Source: Amphritea atlantica
GTDB taxonomy: Bacteria > Pseudomonadota > Gammaproteobacteria > Pseudomonadales > Balneatricaceae
Assembly (NCBI RefSeq): GCF_018860855.1
Contig: NZ_JAHKQE010000012.1
Span: 1 to 64,000, forward strand
DNA: 64,000 nt
Direction of reading: 5' to 3'
Part shown: one piece after another, positions 50,488-60,244 of the stretch
Position numbering within the stretch: the stretch's first letter is position 1
How the letters are laid out: each line of letters opens with the position of its first letter
The notes under the pieces: generated by a model
Database searches by the model: none
What the model was told of the DNA's origin: nothing
What the model saw: the letters and a program-made list of their open reading frames with translations, nothing else
Program-made: the position numbers and the translations under genes

Positions 50488-51285
50488 ATGTCTGAACAAC
50501 AGAATGATCCATTGATTATTGCAGGTCGTAGCTTTCAGTCTCGTCTTTTGATTGGTACTGGCAAATATCGCGATCTGGAAGAAACTCGTTTGGCGATTGA
50601 AGCCAGTGGTGCGGAAATTGTTACGGTAGCGGTGCGACGTACCAACCTTGGCCAAAATCCGGATGAACCTAATCTTTTAGATGTTATCTCCCCAGACAAA
50701 TACACTATTCTGCCGAATACCGCCGGTTGTTTTAACGCTGAAGACGCTATTCGTACCTGTATGTTGGCCCGCGAGCTGATGGATGGTCACGATCTCGTGA
50801 AGCTTGAAGTTTTGGGTGATCAGAAAACCCTCTACCCTAATGTAGTGGAAACGATTAAAGCGGCCGATGTATTAGTGCGGGACGGCTTTAAAGTAATGGT
50901 TTATACCAGTGATGATCCGATTGTTGCTAAAGAATTAGAATCACTGGGTTGTGTGTCTATTATGCCGCTGGGATCGATGATTGGTTCTGGGTTAGGGATT
51001 CTCAATCCACACAACATCAATGTGATTATGGAAGATTGTAAAGTGCCAGTCTTAGTGGATGCCGGTGTTGGTACTGCCTCTGAGGCAGCCTTTGCGATGG
51101 AGATGGGTTGTGAGGCGGTGTTGATGAACTCGGCAATTGCAGGCGCCCGTAACCCTATGCTGATGGCGTCCGCAATGCGTAAAGCCATTGAAGCGGGTCG
51201 TGAGGCATTCCTCGCCGGACGGATGCCGCGTAAGAAGTATGCAAGTGCGTCTTCACCAATGGAAGGTACTATTGTCTCTAAGTAA
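50488..51285 (+). CDS. thiG: Thiazole synthase
   Basis: A 265-aa TIM barrel that forms the thiazole phosphate of thiamin from deoxyxylulose phosphate, dehydroglycine and ThiS thiocarboxylate. [25 protein letters not shown] (Schiff-base Lys region near 105), GSGLGI and [17 protein letters not shown] (phosphate site) are family marks. Followed by a strong terminator. Confidence 0.97.
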   Translation: MSEQQNDPLIIAGRSFQSRLLIGTGKYRDLEETRLAIEASGAEIVTVAVRRTNLGQNPDEPNLLDVISPDKYTILPNTAGCFNAEDAIRTCMLARELMDGHDLVKLEVLGDQKTLYPNVVETIKAADVLVRDGFKVMVYTSDDPIVAKELESLGCVSIMPLGSMIGSGLGILNPHNINVIMEDCKVPVLVDAGVGTASEAAFAMEMGCEAVLMNSAIAGARNPMLMASAMRKAIEAGREAFLAGRMPRKKYASASSPMEGTIVSK

Positions 51286-51355
51286 GTGTTGCAGCTAACT
51301 TATTGATTTAAATCGACGGCTGCTATGACGTAGCCTGAAAAATGAAAGATTACAG

Positions 51356-51388
51356 CAGCCTGATCCGCAGATCAGGCTGTTTTGTTTT
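51356..51388 (+). terminator. Terminator after thiG
   Basis: A perfect 10-bp stem (CAGCCTGATC/GATCAGGCTG), a CGCA loop and TTTTGTTTT. It lies 14 bp upstream of the trmB start, so trmB should have its own promoter or depend on readthrough. Confidence 0.92.
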
Positions 51389-51405
51389 AATAAGAGTCCA
51401 GATTG

Positions 51406-52140
51406 ATGTCAGAAGATAAAAAACCTGAACAGCAAACTCCAGAGCAGGCGACTGGGGAAAAATATATGCGCACCGTCAAAAGCTTCGTATTGCGTGCCGG
51501 TCGGATGACCGAAGGCCAGCAGAAAGCAATGGAGACCGTATGGCCCGAAATGGGCCTAACGCTGGATCAGGGAATGCTCAATCTGGCAGAGGTGTTTGGT
51601 CGTGAGGCACCGGTGGTGTTGGAGATCGGCTTTGGTATGGGTGATTCGCTGATCGAGATGGCCAAAGATCAACCGGAAAAAAACTATATCGGCATCGAAG
51701 TACACCGTCCCGGCGTGGGTCGCTTGCTGAGCAATGTCGAGAAAGAAGGCCTGACCAATATTCGTGTGTTTTGTGATGATGCGATCGAAGTGCTGGCCCA
51801 ATGTATTCCTGATGAAAGCCTGAGTACATTACAGCTGTTTTTCCCTGATCCATGGCATAAGAAAAAACACCATAAACGTCGTATCGTACAGTTATCCTTA
51901 GCCGAAACATTGCGTAAAAAGTTGAAGGTAGGCGGTCAGTTTCATATGGCGACGGATTGGGAAAACTACGCTGAGCATATGATGGAAATCATGAGTGCTG
52001 CGCCGGGCTACCGGAATGTAGCGGGTGAACAGGCTTACTCGCCGCAGCCAGAGTGGCGACCGGTGACTAAGTTCCAGAAACGCGGTGAGCGTCTGGGGCA
52101 TGGCGTGTGGGATCTTATGTTTGAGCGGACTGCCGATTAA
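51406..52140 (+). CDS. trmB: tRNA (guanine-46-N7)-methyltransferase
   Basis: A 244-aa SAM-dependent enzyme. The SAM site is [16 protein letters not shown] and the catalytic region [17 protein letters not shown] polar N-terminal tail of about 30 residues ([15 protein letters not shown]) is longer than in E. coli. The ATG at 51406 is preferred to the TTG directly before it. Confidence 0.97.
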   Translation: MSEDKKPEQQTPEQATGEKYMRTVKSFVLRAGRMTEGQQKAMETVWPEMGLTLDQGMLNLAEVFGREAPVVLEIGFGMGDSLIEMAKDQPEKNYIGIEVHRPGVGRLLSNVEKEGLTNIRVFCDDAIEVLAQCIPDESLSTLQLFFPDPWHKKKHHKRRIVQLSLAETLRKKLKVGGQFHMATDWENYAEHMMEIMSAAPGYRNVAGEQAYSPQPEWRPVTKFQKRGERLGHGVWDLMFERTAD

Positions 52141-52175
52141 GGCTTGGTTGCTTGAGAGTTACTTGATTGCCAAAT

Positions 52176-52210
52176 ACTCCCCGATATCCTCTTGCGCGGA
52201 TATCGGGAGT
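52176..52210. terminator. Large stem-loop between converging trmB and aldehyde dehydrogenase genes
   Basis: ACTCCCCGATATCC (52176-52189) pairs with GGATATCGGGAGT (52198-52210), 13 bp with one bulge and an 8-base loop. There is no T-run on either strand, so it is a non-classical terminator or a 3' protecting hairpin for both genes. Confidence 0.6.
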
Positions 52211-52224
52211 GTCAGTTAGGAGGC

Positions 52225-53646
52225 TTATTTCTGGATTTTAAGCGTATGCAGAGAGGTGTATTCTGCTAAGCCATGGGCACCGAATTCAACTCCGAACCCT
52301 GATTGTTTTATCCCGCCAAAGGGCGCATCCGGTTGTACCGCACCGTGGGTATTAACCCAAGAGGTGCCACACTCCAACTGCTGTGCTATCGCCTCGGCTT
52401 GTTGAATATCGGCAGACCAGACCGAGCCACCTAAACCATTGGGATTATCATTGGCCAAAGCAATGGCGCTGTCGATATCGGTGTATTTAATCACCGGCAG
52501 AATCGGCCCAAATTGTTCCTCATCCACCAATTCATCACCATTGCTCAGCCCAGCAACAATGGTCGGTTCAAAGAAAAACCCTTGAGTGCCAATACGTTTG
52601 CCGCCTGCGAGAATCTGTCCTCCTGCTTTGTTGGCGCTGGCAGCAAGCTTTACAACAATGCTGAGCTGCTCTTCGTTCTGTAGTGGGCCTAATTGACTGT
52701 CGGGGTTGAGCGCATCGCCAACCACCACGGCTTTGGCCTGTTCTGCCAATGCCTGACAGACCTCATCATAGATGGATTCATGTACATAAAGCCGCTTTAG
52801 GCAGGCGCAGGTTTGGCCGTTGTTGTGGAAGGCCGCGCCAAACAGCTGTGGCACGACGCTATCAATATCGATATCTGGCAGCACGATGGCCGCATCGTTA
52901 CCGCCGAGTTCGAGGGTGAGTCGTTTCAGACTGGTGGCCGCCGATGCCATAATCGCCTTGCCGGTAGGGGTGGAACCGGTGAAAATAATCTTGTTTACCT
53001 CAGGGTGGGCGACCAACGCGCCGCCTACATCACCATAACCTGTCACGATATTCAGAACGCCTTTAGGCAGCACTGTATTAGCCAGCTCGACGAAGCGCAA
53101 GGTGGCCAATGGCGTCTTCTCCGATGGTTTGATCACGACGGTGTTGCCGGCCCGCAGAGCAGGGATAACATGCCAAATGGCAATCATCAGCGGCCAATTC
53201 CAAGGGGTTATCGAAGCGACCACACCTAACGGCTTGCGATAGGCTTTGACGAACAGTTCGTCGTCATCCTGAATGATCTCATCGGCTAAGGTAATATCGG
53301 CGGTGACGTGGGTCCAGCCAATCGAGCCCATCAGTTCCATCGTTGCGCCGACAAAATTCAGGCCGCCACGGGGTTTGCCGGTTTCCTGACAGATGAGCGT
53401 TTCCAGCTCTTCTTGATGCTGCTCCAGTAACTGACCTAGCTGATGGATCAGCCCACTGCGGGCTTCATCTGAGGTGGCGCTCCACTGAGGAAAGGCGCGG
53501 CGCGCAGCATTCACTGCTTGATCGACTAACGCAGGGTTGGCCAGCGGGCATTGGGCGAAGAGTTCGCCTGTTGAGGGGTTAATCACATCGAGTGTGGCAC
53601 CGCTATCGATGGCCGCACCATCGATGGTGAGGTTGAATTCGGACAT
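52225..53646 (-). CDS. NAD(P)-dependent aldehyde dehydrogenase
   Basis: A 473-aa aldehyde dehydrogenase. The catalytic Cys280 is in NNGQTCACLKRLYV, the general base Glu246 in LELGGND, the cofactor part in ITPWNWPLMIAIWH, VIKPSEKTP and FTGSTPTGKAIM. Residues around the active site are not enough to name a substrate. It follows the TPP-enzyme gene by 89 bp on the same strand and probably oxidises the aldehyde that enzyme releases. Confidence 0.92.
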   Translation of the reverse strand: MSEFNLTIDGAAIDSGATLDVINPSTGELFAQCPLANPALVDQAVNAARRAFPQWSATSDEARSGLIHQLGQLLEQHQEELETLICQETGKPRGGLNFVGATMELMGSIGWTHVTADITLADEIIQDDDELFVKAYRKPLGVVASITPWNWPLMIAIWHVIPALRAGNTVVIKPSEKTPLATLRFVELANTVLPKGVLNIVTGYGDVGGALVAHPEVNKIIFTGSTPTGKAIMASAATSLKRLTLELGGNDAAIVLPDIDIDSVVPQLFGAAFHNNGQTCACLKRLYVHESIYDEVCQALAEQAKAVVVGDALNPDSQLGPLQNEEQLSIVVKLAASANKAGGQILAGGKRIGTQGFFFEPTIVAGLSNGDELVDEEQFGPILPVIKYTDIDSAIALANDNPNGLGGSVWSADIQQAEAIAQQLECGTSWVNTHGAVQPDAPFGGIKQSGFGVEFGAHGLAEYTSLHTLKIQK

Positions 53647-53735
53647 AGGGCTTCCTTACTTATTTTTTTGTTTCATCATTGGCCAGTAACACCGAGCGTC
53701 AAATGATTAACGTCTGGGTGCTGAAGGTCACCGTA

Positions 53736-55415
53736 TCAGCTGTTTGGCTGGGATAGCCGCTGTTGCATGTGGATAAACTCCCAAGGCGAGCTCTCTTCGC
53801 CACGTTCACACACCACTTCGATCAGTGCCGGTGCGTTGTTATTGATACATTTTTCCAACACAGGTTTCAGTTCGGCTGGGGAGGTTACCCGGTAGGCGTT
53901 CACATGGCAGCTTTCCGCCAGTTTAATAAAGTCGGGGGTGAGTAACTCGGAGCCACTGTAACGGCTGTTATAGTGCATATCCTGATCGCGGCGCACATTG
54001 CCGTAGGCATTGTTGTTGAAGACCAGAGTGACCAGACCGATATTATGTTCTGCGGCGGTAATCAGCTCTTGCACGCCAAACATAAAACCGCCATCACCAC
54101 AGACAGACACCACGGCTTTATCAGGGTTGGCGACCTTAACGCCAAGCGCAGTGGGGAAGCCATATCCAAGGGTGCCCTGAAAACCGCCTTCAATAAAGGT
54201 GCGAGGCGCGAGTACCGGCAGTCCTCCAATCCAGGTGGTGAAACCCATCTGTGACAGTTCCGGCACATAGAATCCATCGCGTGGCAGCACATCCCGGATA
54301 ACCGAGAGGTAGGACATCTGCGGCTGTACCTTCTGGATCGCTTGCCAAGCGACAACTTTAGCGGTGGCGATCTCATCGAGGCGGTTTTTATCGGGGGATA
54401 CCTGTGTTTCTAATTGTTCGATCAGCAAGCGGCAAGCGGCGGCTGAATCGGCAATGATGCCCAGATCCGGAGCAAAAATCTCCATCTGGGCGGGGTCGAT
54501 ATCGATACGGATCAGTTTCGGGCCGGAGGTCGGCGCCTGCTGATATTCCATATAGTTACCCCAGCGCATATAGGGCATTTCCAGCCGTGAGCCGATACCG
54601 ATTAGTAGATCGGTATCATCCCAGAGTTCACGGGCGGCAACGGGCGGAACACCTAACGGATGGTCTTCGGCGACGATGCCTCGGCCACTACGGAAGCCGG
54701 TCACCGGTGCATTCAGGAGTTCAGCCAGCGCCTGCACTTCGACGGACGCATATTGGGCGCCGGCGCCACACATGATCATCGGCTTCTTCGCTGCGCTGAT
54801 CAGCTTAACGGCTTCTTGAATGGCATCGAGGTTGATGGTTGGCGCGCTGGGAGTGGTATTGGGAACCGTGATGCTGGCATCCTGTTGTTCTGCCATCACA
54901 TCCCAGCACATCTCAACCGTTACTGGGCCGGGGCGGCCACTGCGTGAGGTGGTAAAGGCCTGATTGACCTTGTCGGACACACTGTCCTGCTGATGGATGG
55001 TGACCGCATCTTTGATAATCGTCTTGAGTGTGCCCGCTTGGTCTGACAGTTCATGCAGATGGCCGCGTCCCTGTCCCATAAATGAGCTAGGCACCTGACC
55101 GGTCAGACCGACAATAGAGCTACAGTTAGCCATGGCGGTACATAATGCCGCGGTGGTATTCAGAATACCGGGCCCCGGCACCACCGAGAAGACACCGGTT
55201 TTGCCGGTTGATTTAGCATACCCCATGGCCATATAGGCGGCGCTCTGCTCATGGCGGGGAACGACCAGATCGATAGAGCTATTATAAATGCCATCAAATA
55301 GGGGGTAGATCTGTGCGCCGGGAATGCCAAAAATAGTCTCTGTTCCGTTGGCTGCAGCGGCAGCAATAATTGCTTCGCCGCCGCTCATTCGAGTTGTATC
55401 TGTCGCGTTGCTCAT
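53736..55415 (-). CDS. Thiamin-diphosphate enzyme, acetolactate synthase/2-oxoacid decarboxylase-like
   Basis: A 559-aa enzyme with the three ThDP domains. The catalytic Glu56 is in VVPRHEQSAAYMAMGYA; the pyrophosphate and magnesium motif runs from CGDGGFMFG to VFNNNAYGN (about 438-475). FAD-site marks of true acetolactate synthases are weak. Partnered with an aldehyde dehydrogenase, the likeliest chemistry is decarboxylation of a 2-oxo acid to an aldehyde, followed by oxidation to the acid. A ligase (carboligase) role is the alternative. No regulatory subunit gene (ilvH type) is adjacent, which argues against branched-chain synthesis. Divergent LysR gene across 159 bp with palindromes. Confidence 0.88.
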   Translation of the reverse strand: MSNATDTTRMSGGEAIIAAAAANGTETIFGIPGAQIYPLFDGIYNSSIDLVVPRHEQSAAYMAMGYAKSTGKTGVFSVVPGPGILNTTAALCTAMANCSSIVGLTGQVPSSFMGQGRGHLHELSDQAGTLKTIIKDAVTIHQQDSVSDKVNQAFTTSRSGRPGPVTVEMCWDVMAEQQDASITVPNTTPSAPTINLDAIQEAVKLISAAKKPMIMCGAGAQYASVEVQALAELLNAPVTGFRSGRGIVAEDHPLGVPPVAARELWDDTDLLIGIGSRLEMPYMRWGNYMEYQQAPTSGPKLIRIDIDPAQMEIFAPDLGIIADSAAACRLLIEQLETQVSPDKNRLDEIATAKVVAWQAIQKVQPQMSYLSVIRDVLPRDGFYVPELSQMGFTTWIGGLPVLAPRTFIEGGFQGTLGYGFPTALGVKVANPDKAVVSVCGDGGFMFGVQELITAAEHNIGLVTLVFNNNAYGNVRRDQDMHYNSRYSGSELLTPDFIKLAESCHVNAYRVTSPAELKPVLEKCINNNAPALIEVVCERGEESSPWEFIHMQQRLSQPNS

Positions 55416-55465
55416 CTTGTCGGCTTCTTATAATTAGGTGCTTTAACAAGATAGTAGAAAAGCGA

Positions 55466-55523
55466 TATCTATAATAAAACTATAGATAATGTTTATAGGC
55501 TATAATTAATTTATTATAGATAA
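55466..55523. promoter_or_regulatory. Palindromic operator region between TPP-enzyme and LysR genes
   Basis: An AT-rich spacer holds TATCTATA (55466-55473) inverted exactly at 55481-55488 around seven bases, then TATAAT/ATTATA (55501-55506, 55513-55518) around six. The word TATAGATAA occurs at 55481 and 55515. Such paired sites at 34-bp spacing, more than three helical turns, are typical of LysR-regulated divergent promoters. Confidence 0.6.
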
Positions 55524-55574
55524 GGGGTTTAGCCGTCGTCATTAAGCCGGTAGGCAGCCGATCTTGGGTCCGTT

Positions 55575-56525
55575 ATGAATATTAAACAGCTGCAGTATTT
55601 CCTGAAAGTGGCAGAGATGAAGAGTATCGCAGCGGCGGCTCGGCAACTGGATATCGCCCAGCCGGCGTTGAGTTTGCAGATCTCTAAGTTAGAACATGAA
55701 GTGAAATCGCAGCTGTTTTCGCGTGGGATCAAAGGGGTACAGCTCACCGAATCGGGCCAGCTATTTGAAAAGCATGTGCAGATGGTGGTGGGACAGCTAA
55801 ACCGAGCGGTCAGTGATATTTCAGAGCTAGAGGGCAGCCCCAAGGGCAAACTGGTTATCGTGATGAACCAGGCGGGAGTTAATCTGCTGGCGATGCCGGT
55901 GTCTCAGGTGATTGAGAACGCCTTCCCCAATGTTGAGCTAGACCTACGTATGGGACTGTCCTATCAGGTGGTTGAACAGCTTGCCAGTGGTGAAGCTGAT
56001 CTAGCGATCACCTATGAGGAGGGCGCAGATAATAAGAGCATCTCTAGGGAGTTGTTGATCCGCGAAGATCTCTATTTTACCACCCAGCTGAATGATCAAA
56101 ACCGAGAGCTCGATACGATTCGTTTTAAAGATCTGGCCGACTATGAAATTGTTACTACCTCGGAAAAAGAATCCTTAGGGCGTAAGATTCGCGAGTATGA
56201 AAAACGTGAAGGGATCGAGCTAAAGAAAAAAATGCCCTATGGTCAGTTGCTCACCAGTCTGCGGTTTGTCTGTGAGGGGCACTGCAATATGATTTTGCCC
56301 TCCTCGGCCTTTTTTCATCTGGAGCAGGCTGGGCAGCTGAAAGCATTAAAAATTATAGAACCGGCAATGACCCGCAATGTGTATCTGGCCATTAATCACG
56401 AGCGCCCAGTGCGTAATATCACCCTCAAAGTGATTGAGCTGATTACGCAGTGTGCTTACCAAGAGCACCTGACGGGGAATTGGCGCGGGGAGATGAGCAG
56501 GTCGGCCATCGATAAGGCGGTTTAG
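55575..56525 (+). CDS. LysR-family transcriptional regulator
   Basis: A 316-aa regulator of the CbbR/Cbl-like branch. The helix-turn-helix runs from AEMKSIAAAARQLDIAQPALS to LQISKLE (about 11-42), followed by an effector domain with ITYEEGADN. The divergent thiamin enzyme and aldehyde dehydrogenase genes are its probable targets, through the palindromes between them. The carbonic-anhydrase-like gene follows on the same strand after 55 bp. Confidence 0.9.
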   Translation: MNIKQLQYFLKVAEMKSIAAAARQLDIAQPALSLQISKLEHEVKSQLFSRGIKGVQLTESGQLFEKHVQMVVGQLNRAVSDISELEGSPKGKLVIVMNQAGVNLLAMPVSQVIENAFPNVELDLRMGLSYQVVEQLASGEADLAITYEEGADNKSISRELLIREDLYFTTQLNDQNRELDTIRFKDLADYEIVTTSEKESLGRKIREYEKREGIELKKKMPYGQLLTSLRFVCEGHCNMILPSSAFFHLEQAGQLKALKIIEPAMTRNVYLAINHERPVRNITLKVIELITQCAYQEHLTGNWRGEMSRSAIDKAV

Positions 56526-56580
56526 AGCGCAGTAAGGCCTAGGTTCTAGCGCAATAATATAACAACAGGAGAGAGCAACG

Positions 56581-57105
56581 ATGGCGATTTATGAATTTGA
56601 TGGTCAACAGCCGCAAGTGGATGCAGATACCTATGTGGCCGATCAGGCGACGGTCATTGGTCATGTGATCTTAGAGGCGGGTGCGAGTATCTGGCCGCAG
56701 GCGGTATTGCGTGGGGATAACGAGCCGATCGTGATCAGTCAGGGGAGTAACGTGCAGGAAGGCGCGGTGCTGCATACCGACCCGGGTTATCCATTGATGG
56801 TTGAAGAGCGGGTAACCATTGGCCATCAGGCGATGTTGCACGGTTGTCATATCGGAACGGGGTCGTTGATCGGGATTCAGGCGGTTGTGCTAAACGGCGC
56901 GGTGATTGGCAAAAACTGCTTGGTCGGAGCCGGTGCGGTTGTGACCGAAGGTAAGGTCTTTCCCGATAACTCACTGATTCTGGGTGTGCCTGCGAAGGTG
57001 ATTAAAGAGCTGAGTGCAGATGCTATCGCGAATATGCATAACAATGCGGATAAATATGTTGAGAATGGCCGCAAACATAAGTCATCACTGAAGAAGCTGA
57101 GTTAA
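56581..57105 (+). CDS. Gamma-carbonic-anhydrase-family protein
   Basis: A 174-aa left-handed beta-helix protein of the PaaY/YrdA/CaiE type. Hexapeptide repeats span about 14-140. Zinc His residues are expected in HTDPGY, IGHQAMLHGCHIG. Many members have weak or no carbonic anhydrase activity and act on CoA thioesters, so the activity here is open. AGGAGAGAG lies before the ATG. Its stop lies within a strong hairpin. Confidence 0.9.
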   Translation: MAIYEFDGQQPQVDADTYVADQATVIGHVILEAGASIWPQAVLRGDNEPIVISQGSNVQEGAVLHTDPGYPLMVEERVTIGHQAMLHGCHIGTGSLIGIQAVVLNGAVIGKNCLVGAGAVVTEGKVFPDNSLILGVPAKVIKELSADAIANMHNNADKYVENGRKHKSSLKKLS

Positions 57106-57126
57106 ACCGGACGTTGCCGGTTTAAC
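57101..57126. terminator. Hairpin between carbonic-anhydrase-like and RND genes
   Basis: A perfect 10-bp stem GTTAAACCGG/CCGGTTTAAC (57101-57110, 57117-57126) with a six-base loop overlaps the stop codon of the plus-strand gene. Neither side has a T-run. Confidence 0.6.
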
Positions 57127-57143
57127 GGTTACGGCCTAGATTT

Positions 57144-60100
57144 TTACGCCTTAGATGAGCGGCGATAATTAACCAGATGGTAGGTCACGGGAATCAAAAC
57201 GAGGCTGACCAGCATTGAGAAGCTAAGCCCCCAGATCACGGTGATCGCCAAGGGTTGTAGCATTTCGGCACCATCACCCCAGCCGAGTGCGAGGGGCAGC
57301 ATACCGGCAACGGTACTCAGCGTGGTCATGATAATCGGCCGTAGCCGAAGTCTAGCCGCTTCGAGAATCGCTGTAGAAATATCGCTGCCTTTATCACGGG
57401 CGATCTCGACATATTCCACCAATAGAATCGCGTTATTCACCACGATGCCGGTTAGCATAATCATGCCTAACCAGACCGGCATCGACAGCGGAATGGCGGT
57501 TAGCCAGAGCCCACCGGCCACGCCGATAGCCGCAAAGGGCACGCTGAAAATAATGATTAACGGATTACGCAGTGATTCGTATTGAATCGCCATCACCACA
57601 AACACCAAAAACAGGGCTAACCCCAGCAACATCGTGGTGAGTTTGTTTTGCTCTGCCAGCACCTTTTCTGAACCACCATCATAGACGGTATAACCCTCAG
57701 GCAGGGATAGTTCGTCACGCACGGTTTTAATCGCGATTAAGGCCTCGCCGAGCGTCATATTCGGCGCCAGGGAGGCGGATATCTCAACGATACGCATCTG
57801 GTTATCCCGCTGAATACTGGCCGGCGATTCAATCAGTTGAATGTTGGCAACATCGGAAAGGTGTACAGGGGGCGCTGCACCGTTGCCGGGGAACAGCAGT
57901 AAGGTCTCCATCGATTGAGGGGTATTGAAATGCTGCTCTGCTAGACGCAGACGGATATCGTAGGCGTGATCGTCGGTAATGTATTCGCTGATGACTTTGC
58001 CCTGCAGTGCGATCTGGGTGGCCTCTATAAGATCGGCCAGATCGATGCCGAGCTGATTCGCACGTACTCGGTCTAGACTGATCGAGAGTTCGTTCAGACG
58101 GTCTTCTGCCGAGTGACTCAGGTTACGCAGTTGGGGCAGTGACTTGAGTTCGGCGGTTAACTCATCCGCCAGACTAATCAGCGTTTTATTATCCGGTCCC
58201 TGTAAGCGCAGACTGATATCTTCGCTACCGCTGTTGGTACGGATGCCGCGGATGCCGCGTTGGGTCATTCTCACGGTGAACCCAGCCAGTTGTAGGGCCG
58301 CTATTTGCCGCTGTAGCTTCTCTATCCACTGATGGCTCGATAGCTGGCGTTCAGCTACCGACTTGAGTTGTACCACCACGGTTGAGCGGTTGGATTGCTC
58401 CCGTTGTGAGCGGCCAAACACCGAGCCACCGACTAGGGTAAACACCGTTTCAGTTTCGGGTTGCTGGGCAAAAAGCGCTTCCAGTTGACTGACCTTGGCG
58501 TCCATTTCGCTCAGGGATATACCGGTATCGGCGGTGATTCTGATGGTGATCCGGCCATCATCGAGCGGCGGTAGAAAGATCTGTTTACCACTGGTGAAAA
58601 CCGGCATGGAGAGGAGCAGCGCCAGAATAAAAGCGAACAGGGTGAGCAGGCGGTGCTGTAAAAAACGTTTGAGGATGGCGCTATAAACTCGTTGTAGGCC
58701 TTTCACCGCTCGGTCGGTCAACTGACGAATGCCGCCACTTCGAGAAGGCTTGGTCGCGGCGGCGAGTGCTGGCACGAGGGTCAGGGCGATCACCATCGAG
58801 GCAAAAATAGCCGCTGAGATGGTGATAATCAGTTCTTGAAATAGCAGTCCAGTTAATCCGCCAATAAACAAAAATGGCAAAATGGCACAGAGGTTGGTTG
58901 AGGTTGAGGCGATAATCGCACTATTAACCTCGGTGGCGGCATTGTTGGCCGCCGCGAGTGGGTGTTCATGATTCTGCTGATGGCGGCTGATATTTTCTAG
59001 CATCACAATGGTGTTATCCACCAACATCCCGATACCTAATGCTAAGCCACCGAGGGTCATAATATTGAGGGTGAGTCCGCCGAGCCCCATCAATACACAG
59101 GTAAACATAATGGCAATCGGGATCGCACTACCGATTATCAGCGTATGGCGCAGATTTCCCAGAAACAGATAGACCACCGCCATCGCCAGTAATGCCCCAC
59201 TGATAGCCGCAGTGGTGGCGTTATTGAGGGATTGTTTGACATAGATTGATTGATCGGACACCTGGGTGACGCTGATATCGGCGGGAATGATCTGTTGTTG
59301 CGCTAGCCAGACCAGCCGTTCTTTGACCTGATCGGCGACATAGGTGGTGTTGGCGGCGGGCTGTTTTTGAATCGACAGCTTGATGCCCTGTACACCGTCG
59401 GCGCGGATCAGAATACGCTCGTCTTCGGTGCTGAACTCGACACTGGCGAGGTCTGCTAGGGTTAGGCTGGTATCGCCTCGGCGAGCAACGGGGAGTTGGC
59501 GTAGTTGTTCGAGTGAGATAAGCCGGCCACTGATGCGGCTATTGAGTTCATTGCCGGGCATCGTGATGCGCCCGGCCGCTTGATCGCCGTTACCCTCTGT
59601 CACCGCATCGGTCAGGGTGCTATAGCTGATATCGTAGGCGGCCATCCGTTGTTGATCCGGAATAATATGCACTTCGCGCACCACCCCGCCGCCCACTTCG
59701 GCAGCTGCCACACCAGGCAAATTGATCAACCATTTGGCGATCACATCATCGGCCCATTGGCGCAGTGCTGCACTATCGAGAATCTGAGAACTGATAACAA
59801 ATTCCATCACCGGAATTTGTGAGGGGTCGAGCTTATAGATTACCGGTGAATCGATCGAGTCTGGTAGGTTGCGCCGCGCGCGATCGAGTCGGGTACTGGC
59901 ATCCCGCAAGGCGACATCGATATCTTTGCCATATTCAAAGGCTAGATCGACCGTGGTGGTGCCCTGTGTGGTGGTCGATTGTACATGGATGGCATCTTCG
60001 GTAATCGCCAGTTGCTCTTCTAGTTTTCGGGTCACCCGATCTTCCATCACCGTGGGTGGAACGCCGCTGTCCAACACTCTGACACGAATCTCAGGGTAGA

Positions 60101-60233
60101 TAATATTGGGTAATAGATCGACCGATAGACGGTTGAGAGCAAAGGAGCCGATCACGATCACTGACAAGGCCAGCATGATCACTCCAACGGGGTGGCGGAT
60201 AGACCAGTTAGCCAGTCCTCTTGAGTGTCTCAT
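57144..60233 (-). CDS. RND efflux transporter (AcrB/MexF type)
   Basis: A 1029-aa inner-membrane pump of the HAE-1 group with twelve membrane segments: one at 12-32, a long periplasmic loop (33-335), five more to about 490, one near 525, a second loop (545-850), then the last set to 1020. TM4 reads GIGMLVDNTIVMLENIS; the conserved proton-relay Asp is present, but the usual DD pair is DN, as in some family members. Proton-driven export through an outer-membrane channel is expected; no channel gene is next to it. The adaptor gene lies 11 bp upstream. Confidence 0.95.
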   Translation of the reverse strand: MRHSRGLANWSIRHPVGVIMLALSVIVIGSFALNRLSVDLLPNIIYPEIRVRVLDSGVPPTVMEDRVTRKLEEQLAITEDAIHVQSTTTQGTTTVDLAFEYGKDIDVALRDASTRLDRARRNLPDSIDSPVIYKLDPSQIPVMEFVISSQILDSAALRQWADDVIAKWLINLPGVAAAEVGGGVVREVHIIPDQQRMAAYDISYSTLTDAVTEGNGDQAAGRITMPGNELNSRISGRLISLEQLRQLPVARRGDTSLTLADLASVEFSTEDERILIRADGVQGIKLSIQKQPAANTTYVADQVKERLVWLAQQQIIPADISVTQVSDQSIYVKQSLNNATTAAISGALLAMAVVYLFLGNLRHTLIIGSAIPIAIMFTCVLMGLGGLTLNIMTLGGLALGIGMLVDNTIVMLENISRHQQNHEHPLAAANNAATEVNSAIIASTSTNLCAILPFLFIGGLTGLLFQELIITISAAIFASMVIALTLVPALAAATKPSRSGGIRQLTDRAVKGLQRVYSAILKRFLQHRLLTLFAFILALLLSMPVFTSGKQIFLPPLDDGRITIRITADTGISLSEMDAKVSQLEALFAQQPETETVFTLVGGSVFGRSQREQSNRSTVVVQLKSVAERQLSSHQWIEKLQRQIAALQLAGFTVRMTQRGIRGIRTNSGSEDISLRLQGPDNKTLISLADELTAELKSLPQLRNLSHSAEDRLNELSISLDRVRANQLGIDLADLIEATQIALQGKVISEYITDDHAYDIRLRLAEQHFNTPQSMETLLLFPGNGAAPPVHLSDVANIQLIESPASIQRDNQMRIVEISASLAPNMTLGEALIAIKTVRDELSLPEGYTVYDGGSEKVLAEQNKLTTMLLGLALFLVFVVMAIQYESLRNPLIIIFSVPFAAIGVAGGLWLTAIPLSMPVWLGMIMLTGIVVNNAILLVEYVEIARDKGSDISTAILEAARLRLRPIIMTTLSTVAGMLPLALGWGDGAEMLQPLAITVIWGLSFSMLVSLVLIPVTYHLVNYRRSSKA

Positions 60234-60244
60234 GAGCGTCGGCC

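Noticed and set aside
53736..55415. Naming the ThDP enzyme ilvB/ilvG
   Set aside because: No regulatory subunit gene is adjacent, an aldehyde dehydrogenase is, and the FAD-site marks are weak.
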